Assembly: GCF_022836935.1 (NCBI RefSeq)
Contig: NZ_CP083239.1
Span: forward strand, 1,296,001-1,360,000
DNA length: 64,000 nucleotides
DNA from: Ancylobacter polymorphus
GTDB taxonomy: Bacteria > Pseudomonadota > Alphaproteobacteria > Rhizobiales > Xanthobacteraceae
Direction: 5' to 3'
Position numbers and translations under genes: made by a program. Below the pieces are notes generated by a model. It saw nothing but the letters and a program-made list of their open reading frames with translations. It ran no database searches and had not been told where the DNA came from. Below, in pieces: positions 16,595 to 26,629 of this stretch; positions within the stretch are counted from its first letter, which is position 1; each line of letters begins with the position of its first letter.

Positions 16595-18586
16595 ATGTCG
16601 GCGACGAAAATCCTCTGGGGGCAGATTCTCACCGTGCTGCTGATCGTGCTCGCGACCATCTGGGGCGCGACACAATATGTGGCCTGGAGCCTCCGCTTTC
16701 AGGCACAGTTGGGCGCGCCGTGGTTCGAGTGGCTCGGGTTGCCGGTCTACTACCCGCCGGCCTTCTTCTGGTGGTGGTACTTTTTCGATGCCTATGCGCC
16801 GAACGTATTCTTCCGGGGCGCGCTGATCGCAGCCTCCGGCGGTTTCCTCTCCATCGTGGTCGCCATCGCCCTGTCGGTGTGGCGGGCCCGCGAGGCCTCC
16901 AGGGTCGAGACCTATGGTTCGGCGCGCTGGGCCGAGAAGGAGGAGGTCCGCGCCGCCGGGCTCCTCGGCACCGATGGCGTCGTGCTCGGCCGCTTCGACC
17001 GTGCCTATCTGCGTCATGACGGGCCCGAGCATGTGCTGTGCTTCGCGCCGACCCGGTCCGGCAAGGGCGTCGGCCTGGTCGTGCCCTCGCTGCTGACCTG
17101 GCCGGGATCGGCAATCGTCCATGACATCAAGGGCGAGAACTGGCAGCTCACCGCCGGCTTCCGCGCCCGGCATGGACGCGTGCTGCTGTTCGACCCGACC
17201 AACACTAAGTCCGCCGCCTACAATCCGCTGCTGGAGGTGCGTCGCGGCGAGTGGGAAGTGCGTGACGTCCAGAACATCGCCGACATCCTGGTGGACCCCG
17301 AAGGCTCGCTGGAAAAGCGAAACCATTGGGAAAAGACCAGCCACGCGCTGCTCGTCGGCGCCATCCTCCACGTGCTCTATGCCGAGACGGACAAGACGCT
17401 CGCCGGCGTAGCCGCCTTCCTCTCCGATCCGAAGCGGCCGATCGAGACCACGCTCGACGCCATGATGAAGACCGCCCATCTGGGCGAGGCTGGCCCGCAT
17501 CCCGTCATTGCCAGCGCCGCCCGCGAACTTCTGAACAAATCCGACAATGAACGCTCGGGCGTGCTCTCCACCGCCATGTCCTTTCTCGGTCTCTACCGCG
17601 ATCCGGTGATTGCCGAGGTGACGCGGCGCTGCGACTGGCGCATCGCCGATATCGTCGGCGGCAAGGCTCCCTCGACCCTCTATCTCGTGGTGCCCCCGTC
17701 CGACATCAACCGCACCAAGCCGCTGATCCGCCTCCTCCTCAACCAGATCGGTCGGCGGCTCACCGAGGACCTGCAGGCCAAGGGCGGACGCCATCGTCTG
17801 CTGCTCATGCTCGACGAGTTCCCCGCGCTCGGCCGGCTCGACTTTTTCGAGAGCGCGCTTGCCTTCATGGCCGGCTATGGCCTGAAAGCCTTCCTCATCG
17901 CCCAGTCGCTGAACCAGATTGAGAAGGCTTACGGGCCGAACAATTCGATCCTCGACAACTGCCATGTCCGGGTGAGCTTCGCCACCAACGACGAGCGCAC
18001 CGCCAAGCGCGTGTCCGATGCGCTCGGCACCGCCACCGAGATGAAGGCGATGAAGAACTACGCCGGCCATCGGCTATCGCCCTGGCTCGGTCATCTCATG
18101 GTATCGCGCTCGGAAACCGCCCGCCCGTTGCTCACGCCCGGCGAGGTCATGCAGTTGCCGCCCACGGACGAGATCGTCATGGTCGCCGGCACCCCGCCGA
18201 TCCGGGCGAAGAAGGCCCGCTACTACGAGGATGCGCGCTTCCGGGACCGGCTCCTGCCGCCGCCAACGCCCTCTCGTGGCCCGACCGTCCAACACGATGA
18301 CTGGACCGCGCTGCCATTGCCCAGGCCCCAGGAGGGTACGGCCGGGAGCACAGCGGACGAAGGTCGAGACGATGACCCGACCGGCTCCGAACACCGGCAT
18401 CAGCCCGAGCTCAGCCGCGTCAAGCCGGTCGAGAAAAGCCAGCCCATCGAGAATGAGTTCGAGTTCGACACGGATCGCGACGACGAGATGGAGGACGTCG
18501 CCACCCGGAACCGCCGCATGACCGGACTGATGCAAGGTGTGGCGCGGCAGGTCAGCCTCAATCCCAATGACGGCATGGAGCTGTGA
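16595..18586 (+). CDS. traG: TraG/VirD4 type IV coupling protein
   Basis: 663 residues with N-terminal membrane segments (about residues 5-30, 50-65 and 73-92), Walker A FAPTRSGKGV (P-loop near residues 151-158) and the Walker B region LLMLDEFPALGRL around residue 405. It is the inner-membrane ATPase linking the relaxosome to the Trb channel. It follows the relaxase by 21 bases and shares an operon with the CopG gene behind it. The tail is acidic and charged. Confidence 0.95.
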   Translation: MSATKILWGQILTVLLIVLATIWGATQYVAWSLRFQAQLGAPWFEWLGLPVYYPPAFFWWWYFFDAYAPNVFFRGALIAASGGFLSIVVAIALSVWRAREASRVETYGSARWAEKEEVRAAGLLGTDGVVLGRFDRAYLRHDGPEHVLCFAPTRSGKGVGLVVPSLLTWPGSAIVHDIKGENWQLTAGFRARHGRVLLFDPTNTKSAAYNPLLEVRRGEWEVRDVQNIADILVDPEGSLEKRNHWEKTSHALLVGAILHVLYAETDKTLAGVAAFLSDPKRPIETTLDAMMKTAHLGEAGPHPVIASAARELLNKSDNERSGVLSTAMSFLGLYRDPVIAEVTRRCDWRIADIVGGKAPSTLYLVVPPSDINRTKPLIRLLLNQIGRRLTEDLQAKGGRHRLLLMLDEFPALGRLDFFESALAFMAGYGLKAFLIAQSLNQIEKAYGPNNSILDNCHVRVSFATNDERTAKRVSDALGTATEMKAMKNYAGHRLSPWLGHLMVSRSETARPLLTPGEVMQLPPTDEIVMVAGTPPIRAKKARYYEDARFRDRLLPPPTPSRGPTVQHDDWTALPLPRPQEGTAGSTADEGRDDDPTGSEHRHQPELSRVKPVEKSQPIENEFEFDTDRDDEMEDVATRNRRMTGLMQGVARQVSLNPNDGMEL

Positions 18587-18591
18587 TCGCC

Positions 18592-19038
18592 ATGGCAGGT
18601 CGCACGAAGAAAGCGCAGATCTCGGTCTATCTCGAGCCCGACATCATGGACATGCTGGCCCACTACGCCGCCCAGCGCGACCAGTCCATGTCCCTGATCG
18701 CCCAGGCTGCGATCGCCTCCTTCCTGTCCCCCGACAGTGCCGAGCGCCAAGAGGCCGCTCTTGCCAGGCGCCTCGGCCAGATCGATCGCCGCCTCGCGCG
18801 ACTGGAGCGCGACCTCGGCATCTCGACCGAGGCCTTCGCCACCTTCATCCGCTTCTGGCTCGCCACCACCCCCGCGCTGCCCGAACCCGCCGCCCAGGCC
18901 ACGCGGGCCAAGCTCTCCGAGCGCTACGCAGCCTACACCCGCGCACTCGGCCGGCGCCTCGCCAAGGGGCCACAGCTGCGGCAGGAGATCGTGGAGGATG
19001 TTTCTCAACTGGAGAGTGACGGAGGCCGCCGGTCGTGA
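18592..19038 (+). CDS. CopG-type ribbon-helix-helix regulator
   Basis: 148 residues. The N-terminus (TKKAQISVYLEPDIMDMLAHYAAQRDQSMSLIAQAAI) is a ribbon-helix-helix DNA-binding domain; the rest is helical and rich in Arg and Ala. In related ICEs this gene stands between traG and trbB, and here it is the last core gene before about 26 kb of cargo. It may regulate the trb genes. ATG 18592 was preferred to GTG 18583. Confidence 0.8.
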   Translation: MAGRTKKAQISVYLEPDIMDMLAHYAAQRDQSMSLIAQAAIASFLSPDSAERQEAALARRLGQIDRRLARLERDLGISTEAFATFIRFWLATTPALPEPAAQATRAKLSERYAAYTRALGRRLAKGPQLRQEIVEDVSQLESDGGRRS

Positions 19039-19267
19039 CGCATTCTCGGGCTTTGAGTACGTCCGCTTGTGACGAACCGACCGAGCTAAGTCGCCGAATG
19101 GGTCCAAAATCTCAGAGTTAGAGCGCCCCGAAGCTATTTGAACATGGAGGGGTTCATCGCGCACATCGGATCGCTCTGGGATTCAATGTGATGGCATCCG
19201 GCTTTAGGCTAGAAAGAACCGTGCCGAGCGCCGCGGTGTGGAGTGGTGCAGAGGAGTGCGTGACACG

Positions 19268-19981
19268 GTGTCCCCCGAAGGCCACATCCTCATCGTTGAC
19301 GACGATGCCGAGATCCGGCGTCTCGCCGGCAAGTTCCTGCGTGAGCACGGGCACAAGGTCACGGCCGCGCAAGACGCCCGCGAGATGCGGGAGACAATGG
19401 CCGCCGGCACGGTGGACCTCGTCATTCTCGACATCATGCTGCCGGGGACGAGCGGGCTCGATCTGTGCCGGGACATCCGCCGCACCTCCAATGTGCCCAT
19501 CATCATGCTGACCGCCCGCGGCAGCGATGTGGACCGGATCGTCGGCCTGGAACTCGGCGCGGACGACTATCTGGCCAAGCCCTTCAACCCGCGCGAACTG
19601 CTCGCCCGCATCCATGCGGTGCTGCGGCGGACCCGGCTGTCCGACCCCGCCGCTGTTAATGGCGGCACTTGCCTGGCATTTTCTGGCTGGATGCTCGATA
19701 CGCGGCGACGGGAACTGACCAACCCGGAAGGCGCCATCGTCGATCTTTCCACCGGCGAATATGATCTGCTGCTGACCTTCCTGGAGCATCCCCAGCGCGT
19801 GCTCACGCGCGACCAGCTGATGGATGCCGCGAAGAATCGCATCGCCACCGGCTTCGACCGGGCGATCGATATCCAGGTGAGCCGGCTGCGCAGGAAGCTC
19901 GATTCGAGCGGCGGGCCGGAGATGGTGAAGACAGTGCGTGGGACCGGCTATTTCTTTGTCCCGGAGGTGGCGCGCTCATGA
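19268..19981 (+). CDS. OmpR-family response regulator
   Basis: 237 residues. The receiver domain has the acidic pocket LIVDDDAEI, phospho-acceptor Asp55 in VILDIMLPGTSG, Thr in MLTARG and Lys in DDYLAKPF. The C-terminal winged helix is OmpR/PhoB-type, with RVLTRDQLMDAAKNR and SRLRRKLD. GTG 19268 was chosen; GTG 19238 is the alternative. It overlaps the kinase start by four bases. It probably activates the adjacent metal-resistance operon. It opens the cargo insertion. Confidence 0.9.
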   Translation: MSPEGHILIVDDDAEIRRLAGKFLREHGHKVTAAQDAREMRETMAAGTVDLVILDIMLPGTSGLDLCRDIRRTSNVPIIMLTARGSDVDRIVGLELGADDYLAKPFNPRELLARIHAVLRRTRLSDPAAVNGGTCLAFSGWMLDTRRRELTNPEGAIVDLSTGEYDLLLTFLEHPQRVLTRDQLMDAAKNRIATGFDRAIDIQVSRLRRKLDSSGGPEMVKTVRGTGYFFVPEVARS

Positions 19982-21291
19982 TCCGCGCCATCGACAGCCT
20001 CGCTCTGCGGACCGCAGTCGTGGCCGTGCTCGGAATCGTCGTGGTCCATGTGCTGAGCCTGTGGACCTACGAACATGCCATGGAGCGGGAGCGCCATGCG
20101 GCACATGCCGTCCGCCTCGCCGACCAGGTCGTGGCGCTTCGCCGGTCACTCGCCGCCGCACCTGCGGAGCGTCGGGAGGAGGTGGCCCATGCCCTGTCGG
20201 GGGGCGCCATCGATGCCCATTGGGGCCGCGATGCCATGGCCGCGACGGGGCCCCACGCCGACGAGTCCGCCAAACGCCTCGCCGCCGAGGTGCGCGCGCT
20301 CGCACCGGACCTTGCGGCAGCGGACATTCTGGTTGGCGCCGGGCCCGATCCACACCTTAGCCTCGTGGCCGTGCGCCTGCCCGACGGGAGCTGGCTGAAT
20401 GTGCGCCTGTTTGCCTCCGTGCCACAGACCGCCGGGGGGCATGGGTCCCTGCTCTCCACCACGCTGATGGCGGTGGGGGTTCTGCTCCTGTCCCTCGCCA
20501 TCGCCGCGTGGCTCACGCGACCTTTGCGGGCCATGGCGCGCACCGTCGCGGCCCTGCCGCCGGATGCGGCGCGCATTCACTTGCCCGAGACGGGGCCGAA
20601 GGAGGTCCGCGAACTGGCCCATGCCTTCAACGGCATGCAGGCGCGGATCGCCGGGTTGGTCGAGCGGCGCACCCAGGCCCTCGCCGCGGTCTCCCACGAC
20701 CTGCGCACGCCCATGACGCGCCTGCGCTTCCGCCTCGAGGATGTGAGCGACCCGGCGCTGCGCGAGGCCATCGCCGGGGACGTCGCGGAGATGGAGCAGA
20801 TGGTCGAGGCGACGCTCTCCTACCTGCGCGGCGAGGCGAGCGAGGAGCCGGTGCGGCCGCTCGATCTCGTGGCCCTGGTGGAAACCATCGTGGACGACGC
20901 GCGGGACCGGGGCCTGCGGGCCGATCTTTCGGCGCCGCCGCGCCTCGTCGTCGCGGGACGACTCGTCAGCCTGAAGCGGATGGTGGGCAATCTGGTGGAA
21001 AACGCGCTCGCCTACGGCGGCTCCGCGCATGTGTCCATCATGGACGAGGAGGCGGATGCCGTCCTGACGGTGCGGGATGAGGGACCGGGGATTCCAGAGG
21101 ACCAACTCGCCGCCGTGCTTGAGCCCTTCGTGCGGCTTGAGGCGTCGCGCAGCCGCGCCACTGGAGGCGTCGGGCTCGGCCTCACCATCGCCAGCGCGGT
21201 GGCCGAGGCGCACGGTGGCACGCTGAGCCTCGCCAACGCCACCGGCGGTGGCCTCGTCGCCACGGTGCGCCTGCCCAAGGATCCGGGCTGA
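19978..21291 (+). CDS. sensor histidine kinase
   Basis: 437 residues: TM1 (about residues 10-29), a periplasmic sensor (30-155), TM2 (about 158-179), HAMP, then the H box AAVSHDLRTPMTRLRFRLE with His240, N box NLVENALAYGG, and G boxes DEGPGIP and GVGLGLTIA. It should sense a periplasmic metal such as copper, inferred from the neighbouring efflux and oxidase genes. It is translationally coupled to the response regulator. Confidence 0.9.
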   Translation: MIRAIDSLALRTAVVAVLGIVVVHVLSLWTYEHAMERERHAAHAVRLADQVVALRRSLAAAPAERREEVAHALSGGAIDAHWGRDAMAATGPHADESAKRLAAEVRALAPDLAAADILVGAGPDPHLSLVAVRLPDGSWLNVRLFASVPQTAGGHGSLLSTTLMAVGVLLLSLAIAAWLTRPLRAMARTVAALPPDAARIHLPETGPKEVRELAHAFNGMQARIAGLVERRTQALAAVSHDLRTPMTRLRFRLEDVSDPALREAIAGDVAEMEQMVEATLSYLRGEASEEPVRPLDLVALVETIVDDARDRGLRADLSAPPRLVVAGRLVSLKRMVGNLVENALAYGGSAHVSIMDEEADAVLTVRDEGPGIPEDQLAAVLEPFVRLEASRSRATGGVGLGLTIASAVAEAHGGTLSLANATGGGLVATVRLPKDPG

Positions 21292-21311
21292 GCGTCCAGG
21301 CTGAAACAAAC

Positions 21312-21356
21312 TGATACAGAAGCGATACGCGGCGTGACGCGCCGCGCGCTATCGCT
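21312..21356 (+). promoter_or_regulatory. candidate operator/hairpin before metal-efflux operon
   Basis: TGATAC (21312-21317) and CGATAC (21323-21328) are repeated 11 bases apart, as OmpR-type regulators prefer. AGCGATA (21321-21327) also forms an inverted repeat with TATCGCT (21350-21356) around GC-rich arms, which could act as a terminator for the kinase gene. Confidence 0.4.
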
Positions 21357-21392
21357 CTCCCGTACCGGAATCACCAGCGGACGGGTTGAGGC

Positions 21393-23049
21393 ATGGGGCG
21401 CCATTTTCTGCGGAAAGCCGTCTTCGGCCTGTGCGGGCTTCTCGCCGGCCCGGCGCTGTTCGGCCCCGCTGTGGCCCACGAAGGCCACGACCACGGTGCG
21501 CCCCCACCGCCCCCTGTGACGACGCTCGCCCCCCGCGCCGAGGCGACCTCGGCCGATTTCGAGCTGGTGGCGGTGCTGCGCGACGACACCCTCACCATCC
21601 ACCTCGACCGCTTCGCCGACAACGCCCCCGTGGAGGGCGCTGCCATCGAGGTGGACACGCCCGAGGGCTCGCAGGCCGCGAAGCCCTCGGGGCCTGGCAC
21701 CTATCTGCTGCCGGTTCCCTTCGCCGCGAAGCCGGGCGCGCACGACCTTGCCTTCACCGTTACGGCCGGCGACACGGTGGACGTTCTTGCCGCCACCTTG
21801 ACCATACCTGCCGCTCCAACATCGTCCGAGCAGCAAGCGCCGGCGATGCTGGCGCAGCTCGGCGGGCTGCGAACCGACCTCCTCGCGGGCATTCTGGCGA
21901 GCCTCCTCATCGGCTTCCTGGCCGGAGCGCTGGTCATGCCCCCGGCGTCGGGTGGGCGCGCTCCTCGTCCTCGGATCGCTCGGCGTCGCTCTGGCCGGTG
22001 CCCCGCAGGGGGCATGGGCGGCGGACACGCAGCCGCCCGCTCGGCAGCTCCCCGCCCGCGATGCCGCCCAGCGCCTTCCTGACGGCTCGGTGATCGTGCC
22101 CAAGCCGACCCAGCGCATCCTTGGCGTGCGCACCCTCGTGACAGCTGCCGGCACCTTTGCCGGCACTGTGGAACTACCCGGCCGCTTGGTGCCGGATGTC
22201 AATGCCAGCGGCCTTGTCCAGACCGCGGTGGGTGGGCGCCTCGCCCCGCCGGAGGGGGGCTTCAAGCCGCTTGGCACGAAGGTCGCGGCTGGCGAGATCC
22301 TCGCTTATGTGCATCCGCCCATCGGCGCCTCCGACCTCAAGGACCTGGAGCAGCAGGGCTACGAGCTGGACCAGCAGATCGCCATCGTGAAGCGCCGCTA
22401 CGAGCGGCTCTCGGCCATTCCCAACGCCGTCACCCGGCGCGAGGTGGAGGAAGCGGAAATCGAGCTGAAGGGGCTCCAGACCCGCCGCGCCCGGCTGGAG
22501 CGGGTGCAGCGCGAGCCGGAGGCCCTGCGCGCGCCGGTGTCCGGCGTCATCGCCGCCGCCGATGCGGTCGCGGGGCAGATGGCGGACCCGAATACGGTGG
22601 TGTTCCGCATCGTCGATCCCGGCCGACTGTGGGTGGAGGCGCTCGGCTTCTCGCCGGATGCCGGCCGGTCCGGTGCCACAGGACGCCTGCCCGACGGGCG
22701 CACCGTGGCCCTCGCCTTCGTGGGCGCGGGGATATCCGACCGGGCCCAGGCGTTTCCCGTCCTGTTTTCCGTCGCCGCGGACACCGGGGAGCTGCGCCCC
22801 GGCCAGTTCCTGACGGTCTTCGCGGAGGCCGGCGCCCCGCGCATGGGCATCGCCATCCCCCGCTCGGCGGTAGTGCGTGGGGCGAACGGCCAGCCCATCG
22901 TCTATGAGCACGTCAGCGCCGAGCGCTTCATGCCGCGCGAGGTGAAGACGGAGCCCCTCGACGCGTCCCGCGTGCTGGTGCTGGCGGGCCTCGCGCCCGG
23001 GCGCCGCATCGTGACCGATGGCGCCGAACTCATCGACCAGATCCGCTGA
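21393..23049 (+). pseudogene. RND periplasmic adaptor (HlyD family) split by a +1 frameshift
   Basis: The upstream part (ATG 21393) has a signal peptide, the metal-binding HEGHDHG and an SADFELVAVLRDDTLTIHLDRFADNAPV domain, and reaches a membrane segment ending GFLAGALVMP. At the C run 21939-21943 the frame breaks. With one C fewer it reads MPRRRVGALLVLGSLGVAL and continues into the RND adaptor core (QRLPDGSVIVPKPTQRILGV to LIDQIR). That gives one 551-residue protein with a two-TM hairpin and a basic turn. As written, the parts overlap by 131 bases (second part from GTG 21952, 365 residues). Confidence 0.8.
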
Positions 23050-23057
23050 GGCCGGCG

Positions 23058-26000
23058 ATGTTCACGGTCCTCGTCACCCAATCGCTGCGCAACCGCCTGC
23101 TGGTGCTGGCGCTGGCTCTCGTGCTGGTGGTCTACGGCGCCTATGCGGTCACGCGGCTGCCGGTGGACGTGCTGCCGGACCTCAACCGGCCCACCGTCAC
23201 CATCATGACCGAGGCGGAAGGCCTCGCCCCGGCGGAGGTGGAGCAACTCGTCACCTTCCCGCTGGAAACGGCCATGAACGGCCTGCCGGGCCTCGTGCGC
23301 CTACGCTCGGTTTCCGGTGTCGGCCTCTCCGTGGTCTATGTGGAATTCGACTTCGGCACCGACATCTTCCGCAACCGCCAGCAGATCGCGGAGCGCCTCG
23401 CTTTGGTGCGCGACCGGCTGCCCGCAAACGTCGCGCCGCAGATGGGTCCCATCAGCTCCATCATGGGCCAGATCCTGATGTTCGCCGTCACCAGCGACAC
23501 CGTATCGCCCATGGCGGTGCGGGAGACGGCGGACTTCGTCATCCGCCCGCGCCTCCTCGCCATCCCCGGCATTGCGCAGGTCATCCCCATGGGCGGGGAG
23601 GTGCGGCAGTTCCGCGTCTCGCCGGACGTTTCCGCCATGCGCGCCTACGGCATCACGCTCGATGCGCTGGAAAAGGCGCTCTCCCAATTCGGCACCAATT
23701 CCGGCGGCGGCTTTGCCGATCAGGGCGGGCGGGAGTTCCTCATCCGCAACATCGCCCGCACCCTGAGCCTCGACGATTTGAAGACCCTCGTCCTGCCGCG
23801 CCCCGCCGGCGGCAGCGTCTTCCTCCACCAGATCGCGCAGGTGGACTACGCCGCTCGCCTGAAGCGCGGCGATGCCGGTTATATGGGCCGGCCTGCCGTG
23901 ATCCTCTCCGTGGAAAAGCAGCCGGAGGCCGACACCCTTGCCCTCACCAATGCGGTGGAAGAGGCGGTGGCCGACCTCAACCGCACGCTGCCCGATGGCA
24001 TCCGCATCTCCCCGCCCGTGTTCCGGCAGGCGGACTTCATCGCCGCCTCCATCGGCAATGTGGAGAAGGTGCTGCTGGAAGCCATGGCGGTGGTGGCCGT
24101 GGTGCTGTTCCTGTTCCTTCTCAACTGGCGCACAACCCTCATTTCGCTCACCGCCATCCCGGTGTCGATCCTGGCCACCGCCATCGTGTTCCACGCCTTC
24201 GGCCTCTCCATCAACACCATGACGCTGGGTGGCCTCGCCATCGCCATCGGCGAGCTCGTGGACGATGCTGTGGTGGATGTGGAGAACATCTTCCGCCGGC
24301 TGCGCGAGAATGCCGCCGCAGCCGTGCCCCGTCCCGTGTTCGACGTGGTGGTGGCGGCGAGCCGGGAGGTGCGCTCCGGCATCGTCTACGCGACCCTCAT
24401 CATCGTGTTGGTGTTCGTGCCACTGTTCGCCCTGCCGGGCATCGAGGGGCGGCTGTTCGCCCCGCTGGGGCAGGCCTATATCGTCTCGATCCTCGCGAGC
24501 CTTCTGACCTCCATCACACTCACGCCGGTGCTCGCCTTCTATCTGCTGCCGGCCCTCAGCCGCCATGCGGAAAGGGACGGCGCGCTGGTGCGGATGCTGA
24601 AGGGTGGCTACGCGGCGTTGCTCTCCACCGCCTTCCGCCACCCGCGCCTGGTGATGGGCACGACCGCGCTGCTCTTCGTCGGTGCGCTGGCCGGTGCCGC
24701 AAGTCTGCCGCGCGCCTTCCTGCCGCCGTTCAACGAGGGCTCGCTCACCATTTCCATGTCGTTCCGCCCCGGCCTCTCGCTGGCAGAGAGCGACCGCATG
24801 GGGCTTGTCGCCGAGACGCTGATCCTGGACGTGCCGGAGGTGAAGGCGGTGGGTCGGCGCACCGGCCGGGCGGAGCTGGACGAACATGCGGAGGGCGTGC
24901 ACGCCTCCGAGATCGAGGTGGACCTGCGGCCCTCCGACCGCAGCCGGGCCGAGATCACGGCGGATATCCGCGACCGCCTCGCCGTCCTGCCGGCGTCCTT
25001 CAATCTGGGCCAGCCCATCTCCCACCGGCTGGACCACATGCTCTCCGGCGTGCGGGCCGAGATCGCCCTGAAACTGTTCGGCGACGACCTCGACACCTTG
25101 CGCGCCACGGCGGAAAGCCTGCGCCAGCGCCTCGGCGCCATTCCCGGCCTCGTCGACCTGCAGGTGGAGCGGCAGGTGCGGGTGCCGGAGGTGACGGTGA
25201 GCGTGGATTACGGCCGCGCCGCCCTCCATGGCCTCCAGCCCGCACAGGTGACGGACGCGCTGGCGCGGCTCTCCAACGGGCGCGTGGTCTCGACCCTCGT
25301 GGACGGCAACCGGCGCTTCGACCTGGTGGTGCGCCTGCCCGAGGCAAGGCGCAGCGCCGAGGGGCTGGCCCGCCTCCTCATCGAGACCCCATCCGGCTGG
25401 GTGCCCCTCTCCCAGGTGGCGGACGTGAAGGAGACGGACGGGCCGAACCAGATCCTGCGCGAGGGCGGGCGGCGGCGAATCGTCGTGCTCGCCAACACCT
25501 CTGGCGGGCGCGACACGGCGGCCATCATCGCCGACATGCGCCGCGTGCTCGCCGCGACGGACTTGCCGTCCGGCATGTCCACGAGCCTCGAAGGCACCTT
25601 CGCGGCGCAGGAGGAATCCATGCGCACCATCGGCGGCCTCGCGGCCGTATCGCTGCTCCTGGTCTTCGCCATCCTCTACAGCCGCTACCGCTCGGCGCTG
25701 TTCGCGCTGGTCATCATGGGCAGCGTGCCGCTGGCCCTCATCGGCGCGGTGGTGGCCTTGTGGCTGGCCGGGCAGCCGCTCTCGGTGGCGAGCATGATCG
25801 GCTTCGTGACGCTGACCGGCATCGCCGCGCGCAACGGCATCCTGAAGATCAGCCACATCATCAATCTCGCCATCACCGAAGGCCTGCCGTTCGGTCCGGC
25901 CCTCGTGGCGCGCGGGAGCCTTGAGCGGCTGACCCCGGTACTGATGACGGCCGCCTCCGCCGGCATCGCCCTGCTGCCGCTCATGAGCGGGGCCGAGGTG

Positions 26001-26189
26001 CCGGGCAAGGAGATCCTGCACCCGGTGGCCGTCACCATCTTCGGCGGCCTCGTCAGCGCCACGCTGCTCGATGCCGTGCTCACCCCCGTCCTCGTCCTCG
26101 CCTACGGCCGCCGCCCGCTGGAGCGGCTGGTGGCGGCGGCGGGCGAGACCGGCCCCACACCAGCCGCCGCCCGTGCGGATGCCTTTTGA
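23058..26189 (+). CDS. RND heavy-metal efflux permease (CzcA/CusA class)
   Basis: 1043 residues, the usual length for the heavy-metal RND family. Twelve membrane segments are expected; the TM4 motif reads GGLAIAIGELVDDAVVDVEN, with acidic residues proposed to relay protons. Periplasmic loops lie at about 35-330 and 550-850. It exports a metal cation from cytoplasm or periplasm with the adaptor just upstream and an outer-membrane channel that is not in this module. The metal (copper/silver against cobalt/zinc/cadmium) cannot be fixed from the sequence, but the oxidase behind it favours copper. Confidence 0.9.
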   Translation: MFTVLVTQSLRNRLLVLALALVLVVYGAYAVTRLPVDVLPDLNRPTVTIMTEAEGLAPAEVEQLVTFPLETAMNGLPGLVRLRSVSGVGLSVVYVEFDFGTDIFRNRQQIAERLALVRDRLPANVAPQMGPISSIMGQILMFAVTSDTVSPMAVRETADFVIRPRLLAIPGIAQVIPMGGEVRQFRVSPDVSAMRAYGITLDALEKALSQFGTNSGGGFADQGGREFLIRNIARTLSLDDLKTLVLPRPAGGSVFLHQIAQVDYAARLKRGDAGYMGRPAVILSVEKQPEADTLALTNAVEEAVADLNRTLPDGIRISPPVFRQADFIAASIGNVEKVLLEAMAVVAVVLFLFLLNWRTTLISLTAIPVSILATAIVFHAFGLSINTMTLGGLAIAIGELVDDAVVDVENIFRRLRENAAAAVPRPVFDVVVAASREVRSGIVYATLIIVLVFVPLFALPGIEGRLFAPLGQAYIVSILASLLTSITLTPVLAFYLLPALSRHAERDGALVRMLKGGYAALLSTAFRHPRLVMGTTALLFVGALAGAASLPRAFLPPFNEGSLTISMSFRPGLSLAESDRMGLVAETLILDVPEVKAVGRRTGRAELDEHAEGVHASEIEVDLRPSDRSRAEITADIRDRLAVLPASFNLGQPISHRLDHMLSGVRAEIALKLFGDDLDTLRATAESLRQRLGAIPGLVDLQVERQVRVPEVTVSVDYGRAALHGLQPAQVTDALARLSNGRVVSTLVDGNRRFDLVVRLPEARRSAEGLARLLIETPSGWVPLSQVADVKETDGPNQILREGGRRRIVVLANTSGGRDTAAIIADMRRVLAATDLPSGMSTSLEGTFAAQEESMRTIGGLAAVSLLLVFAILYSRYRSALFALVIMGSVPLALIGAVVALWLAGQPLSVASMIGFVTLTGIAARNGILKISHIINLAITEGLPFGPALVARGSLERLTPVLMTAASAGIALLPLMSGAEVPGKEILHPVAVTIFGGLVSATLLDAVLTPVLVLAYGRRPLERLVAAAGETGPTPAAARADAF

Positions 26190-26201
26190 TCGGAGTGCGC
26201 C

Positions 26202-26576
26202 ATGATCTTCCGCCCCCTTGCGTCGGCCCTCATCGCTCTTCCCCTTCTCGCGACGCCGCTCCTCGCGCACGAGCCCAGCACCGGCCCCAACGGCGGCGTG
26301 CGCGTGGATGCCGGGCATTATCACGCCGAACTGGTGGCCGACGGGACGCCTGCCGTCTCGCTCTATCTCAGCGACGGTTCCGACAAGCCGGTTCCGGCCG
26401 ACGGCTTCAAGGCCAATGCCATCCTGGTGGTGGACGGCAAGGCTCAACGCTTCTCCCTGACGCCCGTCGGCGGAAGCCGGCTCGCCGGGACCGCCCCGGT
26501 CGCCGTGCCCAAGGGCGTTAAGGGCGCCGTCCAGCTCACCGCGCCGGACGGCTCAACGACCCAGGCGAAATACTGA
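26202..26576 (+). CDS. small exported protein of metal-resistance operon
   Basis: 124 residues. A signal peptide (cleavage near residue 22, after LLA) precedes HEPSTGPNGGVRVDAGHYHAELV, with three His that could bind metal. The remainder looks beta-rich. No family is recognised. It lies 12 bases after the efflux permease and before the multicopper oxidase, so a periplasmic metal-binding or chaperone role is inferred from context. Confidence 0.65.
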   Translation: MIFRPLASALIALPLLATPLLAHEPSTGPNGGVRVDAGHYHAELVADGTPAVSLYLSDGSDKPVPADGFKANAILVVDGKAQRFSLTPVGGSRLAGTAPVAVPKGVKGAVQLTAPDGSTTQAKY

Positions 26577-26629
26577 ACTCAATCCCTGCCTCGCCTCGTC
26601 TGCCCGGCGACGCACCCAGGAGGCCGACC

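Noticed and set aside
14987..18070. 1027-residue minus frame across relaxase and TraG
   Set aside because: Shadow of two well-identified plus-strand genes; its translation has no motif.
23018..25924. 968-residue plus frame overlapping the RND permease
   Set aside because: Low-complexity Arg/Pro/Ala composition typical of a shifted reading; the other frame has all RND motifs.
23301..26447. 1048-residue minus frame across the RND permease
   Set aside because: Very His/Gly/Arg-rich out-of-frame reading of a clear RND gene.
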